A DNA stretch of 64,000 bases from Paralichthys olivaceus (lineage: Eukaryota > Chordata > Actinopteri > Pleuronectiformes > Paralichthyidae): NCBI RefSeq assembly GCF_024713975.1, contig NC_091112.1:9966001-10030000 (forward strand), in the 5' to 3' direction. The notes beneath the pieces were generated by a model. The model worked only from the letters and a program-made list of their open reading frames with translations. It ran no database searches and was not told the origin of the DNA. Shown here in pieces: positions 61,601-64,000 of this stretch; position 1 is the stretch's first letter; the number at the start of each line of letters is the position of its first letter. Position numbers and translations under genes: made by a program.

Positions 61601-62508
61601 AATATTGAATAAAACCTTTACACAGACATATTAGACTGTTGTAAGTAGGTGTGGTTCACAAAATGAACAGGAGTATAAAATGCTGTGTGCAGGGTGTGTA
61701 TGTGTGTATTTATAAGGCTATAAATAACTTCACCATGATCTAGCATGTAGGTATAAATATGTAGAAATCACAATAGTATCAAAATATGTTTCTGAACGTA
61801 ATGCAAGTACATGGGTGGCCTATCTCAATAAGATGATTATTAGTGGAATAGCATAATATAATGTAATTTGTGTACCTTATGTTAATAATGTGCAAACGGT
61901 CACCAGTGTGCATAGATGTTGTTGTCATGTCTTATTTGAAGTAGTAGTGAGTTAAGAATAACGCAGACACTCTCATCGCTGCAGCTGAAACAGAATCCTG
62001 TAAAATGAGCATTTAATAATGACGAGGAATCACAACAAGAGAGTTACAGACCTCGATTACAAAGGCTAACATCACAGTGTCAGTGTTAGCAGCCTTGGCT
62101 AACACCGAAACTAAGCAGCCCTACACACAGAGATCTAACATGGTTACCTCGCTAGCTGGAAAGTTGTCCAGCGTTAGCAGTTGCTTTGCTGACAACAGCC
62201 CCGTTGTCTAATAAGTTTGACGTTAGCACAGCAACTTTAAAATGTGAGATAGCGCTTTAGCCGTAGTTAGCCCCTGCAGCCGAATGCTCCATGTACGTTG
62301 CAGACGCGCGTTAGCAGTGTTTCCAAAGAGGACCTAGCTTGATCGTGTCGGTCTTACCTTTCTTCAGTTCGTTGATCCACACATTGACGATGGTCTTCGA
62401 GTGTTTTCTGTGATGGATGAGCCACAGCGACAGGGTCTGCACACTTTGTTGCGAGTTGCTCAGCTCGCACAGTTTCTTCTCTAAAGCCGCCTCGGAGAAA
62501 GCTGACAT
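55555..62508 (-). CDS. rprd1a: rprd1a: regulation of nuclear pre-mRNA domain-containing protein 1A (7 exons)
   Basis: RPRD1A binds the phosphorylated C-terminal domain (CTD) of RNA polymerase II in the nucleus and helps recruit the CTD phosphatase RPAP2. The exons are 62508-62358, 59745-59616, 59386-59280, 59148-59054, 58804-58678, 57269-57094 and 55653-55555, giving 294 residues. Residues 1 to about 133 form the CTD-interacting domain (SNSQQSVQTLSLWLIHHRKH, KLTFLYLANDVIQNSKKKGP, CKKQLGRVLSIWQERGVYEN). Residues about 165-285 are the helical, dimerising RPRD region (RALQELENAASGD, DKESGERLSRLVEEACMLLA, RKELRSRL). MSAFSEAALEKKL and GRVLSIW favour RPRD1A over RPRD1B. The ATG at 62508 is the first in frame; an upstream GTG was ignored. 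The C-terminus (NNLPGRLYNSSD) is about 18 residues shorter than the human protein I recall. Confidence 0.94.
55654..57093 (-). other. rprd1a: rprd1a intron 6
   Basis: A 1.4 kb AT-rich intron. Nothing was recognised apart from a T-run near 56607. Confidence 0.55.
57094..57269 (-). CDS. rprd1a: rprd1a exon 6 (residues 204-262)
   Basis: It encodes KESGERLSRLVEEACMLLAD, YSGRLAAEIDDRRQLTRTLT and VFLQSQKDGLAQNEQKLE. The donor is the weaker GTGCG. Confidence 0.95.
57530..58640 (+). mobile_element. dead Tc1-like transposon in rprd1a intron 5
   Basis: Read on the + strand, antisense to rprd1a, the stretch follows the order of a common teleost Tc1/mariner-type element: 'aatacacctg', 'ccaatcatgtggcag', 'cccagtgagcagcagttctg', 'gcctggtctaatgaatctgg', 'ataatggtgtggggaatg', 'gttgctgaccatgtgcatcc', 'cttcagtggcctctgtgacc'. 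Translated pieces such as ESGFLLRH and IMVWG are typical of the DDE transposase, but stops and frameshifts break the frame. It spans about 1.1 kb with eroded ends, so it cannot move. Confidence 0.75.
58678..58804 (-). CDS. rprd1a: rprd1a exon 5 (residues 162-204)
   Basis: It encodes TADLIRALQELENAASGDSV, then LRQRISSLPAEVQDTSLLHRIT, the start of the RPRD helical domain. Donor GTACG. Confidence 0.95.
59054..59148 (-). CDS. rprd1a: rprd1a exon 4 (residues 130-161), linker
   Basis: It encodes GEKKAKKRSYEQIRPDDDDF, then ASQSSPAEPPQ. A basic patch is followed by an acidic patch linking the CID to the coiled-coil region. Confidence 0.92.
59280..59386 (-). CDS. rprd1a: rprd1a exon 3 (residues 94-130)
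   Basis: It encodes EGEEGCKKQLGRVLSIWQER, then GVYENSLMDQLSQVL, the last CID helices. Donor GTAAG. Confidence 0.95.
59616..59745 (-). CDS. rprd1a: rprd1a exon 2 (residues 51-94)
   Basis: It encodes AQVPRKLTFLYLANDVIQNS, then KKKGPEFTQDFAPVIVDAFK, the CTD-binding groove. Family members I recall have AKPNRK where this one has AQVPRK. Confidence 0.96.
60103..60121. repeat. (TGT)n microsatellite
   Basis: Six TGT/GTT units. Confidence 0.93.
60922..60959. repeat. 19-bp perfect tandem duplication
   Basis: The unit CAGCTACAACCAGCGGTAG occurs twice without a mismatch, followed by CAGCTGCTG. Confidence 0.95.
60978..61170 (+). repeat. teleost SINE-like dispersed repeat
   Basis: It reads 'tatttgtatagtgctttaca', 'cacacgttcatacagtgcat', 'ctattagcagcact', 'ctatgaggggcaatta', 'cttgcccaaggacacttc' and 'ggggatcgaact' in order. 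This is the well-known layout of an abundant teleost repeat, and this copy is the best preserved in the window. Confidence 0.7.
61402..61420 (+). promoter_or_regulatory. CTCF-like motif
   Basis: GTCACTTGAGGGCAGTAGA fits the CTCF core (CACTNGAGGGCAG-type) well. Sequence match only; its context looks repeat-derived. Confidence 0.35.
62358..62508 (-). CDS. rprd1a: rprd1a exon 1 (residues 1-51)
   Basis: It carries the ATG (purine at -3) and the first CID helices (MSAFSEAALEKKLCELSNSQ). Donor GTAAG, phase 1. Confidence 0.95.
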
Positions 62509-62760
62509 CTTCGACGAGAAACTCGAGGAGGGAGACGCCGGGAGAGGCAGCAGCTTCGAGGTTTCTCCCAGATGTGTTTCTGTCTGCAGCGGGTTATCCA
62601 CTCACTGCAGGGGTTTCACTATCCGGACGAAAAGCCATGCGCCGCCGTCCCTGGGTCAAACACCAGGCTGGTTGTGCTAGCTAGCTAGCTAGCTGGCTCT
62701 GCTGGGGAGAAACCAGGCTGCGATACAGGCGCTTCCGTGTCACACGTATGCTGCGTTCAA
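62509..62760 (-). promoter_or_regulatory. rprd1a: rprd1a 5' UTR and probable promoter
   Basis: This CpG-containing stretch lies upstream of the ATG. It includes an uninterrupted GCTAGCTAGCTAGCTAGCT run (62676-62694), a self-complementary tetranucleotide repeat. No TATA box was seen and the start site is not determined. Confidence 0.45.
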
Positions 62761-62844
62761 GTCAGATGGAAATTACAGGACGAGTATCGAGGGGCGCGTT
62801 CGACAAATCCAAATAATCCCCTTCCCTAACCTACGGTGGCCGAG

Positions 62845-63030
62845 AGAGAGCAATGCACTGCACAATTACAACATATGCAAATGGGAAAAAACACGTGCCA
62901 ATTAAGAAAACACATGCAAATAGCAAAAAACACCAACTTCCTCCATTTGATGACACATTCGCTGCAAAAAGTCACAACACATGCAACGCTGCAAATAATG
63001 ACAAAACCAGACATTTTAGCAAAAACTATA
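62845..63030. repeat. diverged short tandem-like repeat
   Basis: Variants of 'acatatgcaaat', 'cacatgcaaatagc', 'acatgcaacgctgcaaat' recur at irregular spacing, mixed with 'gaaaaaacac'. It resembles an ACATGCAAA-rich teleost repeat. No gene was seen between 62761 and 63480. Confidence 0.4.
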
Positions 63031-63484
63031 ACATGATAAATAGGCTGTAAATGAATGTGACCACAGAGCACATCACCTGCAAGACACAAACCCAAACTAT
63101 CCCCTCACAGACAATGGATGCTGTATTCCAGCCAGTATGACGGAAAGGTGGAAAAGAAAAACTCAAAATAAAAAATGAATACAAAGTATTACACTGACAA
63201 CACACACATATACCCAGATAAATACAGAGCGTTGGTCTGACCCATGAGTGCTCAGAATTCATTAGTACTATAAAACAGGACTATTTAGTGGCTGACTACA
63301 TTATATACATATCTACTTTCATGTGGCCCATCATGTATTTTCTTTTATACCATAAAGTTACCTGTCCCCATTAGGTTTTAAAGATTTATATTTGATGACA
63401 TATCATTTGGTTAAACATTAGTCAACATAAATACAATCCTCAGAGGACAGCAAAATTACCAAAAAATAAATCTCATCATACAAA

Positions 63485-64000
63485 TAATCTCAAAAGGTGC
63501 TTTATTCAGATACTTGAGCAGGACATTTCACATTTCACGATAGGCTTCAGGTTTTTTAACCCAAAGTAGAACCAATTAGCTAGAGCACAAACTTAAAGTG
63601 AGCCATCACACATTTGATGGGTTTTAAATTAAATTTTTCTGAGTTACTGAGGCTCAGTATAAACATTCATGATGATCCAGCAGAAAAACAAATGTGGGTG
63701 TTAGTTCAGTGTATTATGTGACACCTGATTACACTTTCTCTCTCTTTTTATCACTTTGCTGCTTTGGCTCAGAACTCAGAAGAATGAAAACACTGAAATG
63801 TCTCTCTCCTTCACTTGGTTAGGATACAAGAGAATGTACAAAATACTTGAAAATACAGCAAATAAATGATATATCCAGTCCAGCACTTTACACATCTTTG
63901 ATCTTGTCTGCATAGGAGGAATCATGTTCATAATACTCATAGATAAATAACAAAGGTTATCAATACAAATATCTTTCTAAATAAAAAAAATAATATGCAT
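63485..64000 (-). other. possible 3' UTR of a further minus-strand gene
   Basis: A minus-strand AATAAA (63506-63501) is followed by T-rich sequence, and the AT-rich stretch to the window edge has no open frame. This would fit the 3' end of a gene lying beyond 64000. Weak evidence. Confidence 0.25.

Larger units (their letters stand above)
59746..62357 (-). other. rprd1a: rprd1a intron 1
   Basis: A 2.6 kb intron holding a (TGT)n repeat, a 19-bp tandem duplication, a SINE-like repeat and a CTCF-like motif, listed separately. No exon was seen. Confidence 0.6.

Noticed and set aside
62509-62601. 31-residue N-terminal extension of rprd1a
   Set aside because: The frame is open upstream but begins with GTG, not ATG; MSAFSEAALE at 62508 is the family start.
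1-64000. CRISPR arrays, operons, tRNA or rRNA genes
   Set aside because: None seen; the window is ordinary vertebrate nuclear DNA, where arrays and operons are not expected.

Overview
The window is nuclear DNA from a vertebrate, almost certainly a ray-finned (teleost, perciform-like) fish. Genes are split into short exons with GT..AG introns, intergenic DNA is AT-rich with CA, GA and AT microsatellites, and the dispersed repeats are teleost types. All four protein-coding genes lie on the minus strand, so they read from right to left.

From right to left: (1) rprd1a (coding 62508-55555, 7 exons, 294 residues), an RNA polymerase II CTD-binding protein. (2) A 13-exon gene (53619-45610, about 758 residues) with two matrin/U1-type C2H2 zinc fingers and a long charged disordered region; I cannot name it. 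(3) nfyc (coding 34434-25997, 10 coding exons, 355 residues), the histone-fold subunit C of the CCAAT-binding factor NF-Y. The intron between its coding exons 4 and 5 carries two microRNA hairpins, mir-30e and mir-30c, in the order known for mammalian NFYC. (4) The first coding exon of kcnq4 (18530-18229), a voltage-gated potassium channel gene. Positions 1-18228 look like its first intron, and the other exons lie outside the window.

The order nfyc then kcnq4, head to tail, with mir-30e/mir-30c inside nfyc, matches the human chromosome 1p34 arrangement and identifies the locus. The zinc-finger gene and rprd1a next to it do not match that human neighbourhood and point to a rearrangement somewhere between the two lineages.

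Non-coding DNA holds simple repeats and several decayed mobile elements: a hAT-like MITE with a target-site duplication, a second MITE, a dead Tc1-like transposon inside rprd1a, and SINE-like relics. A nearly perfect 60-bp palindrome sits in kcnq4 intron 1. A stretch with six CCAAT boxes lies at the probable nfyc promoter. No bacterial-type features, CRISPR arrays or convincing tRNA/rRNA genes were seen. Exon boundaries come from reading frames, splice dinucleotides and remembered family sequences, with no alignment; untranslated ends are the least certain part.
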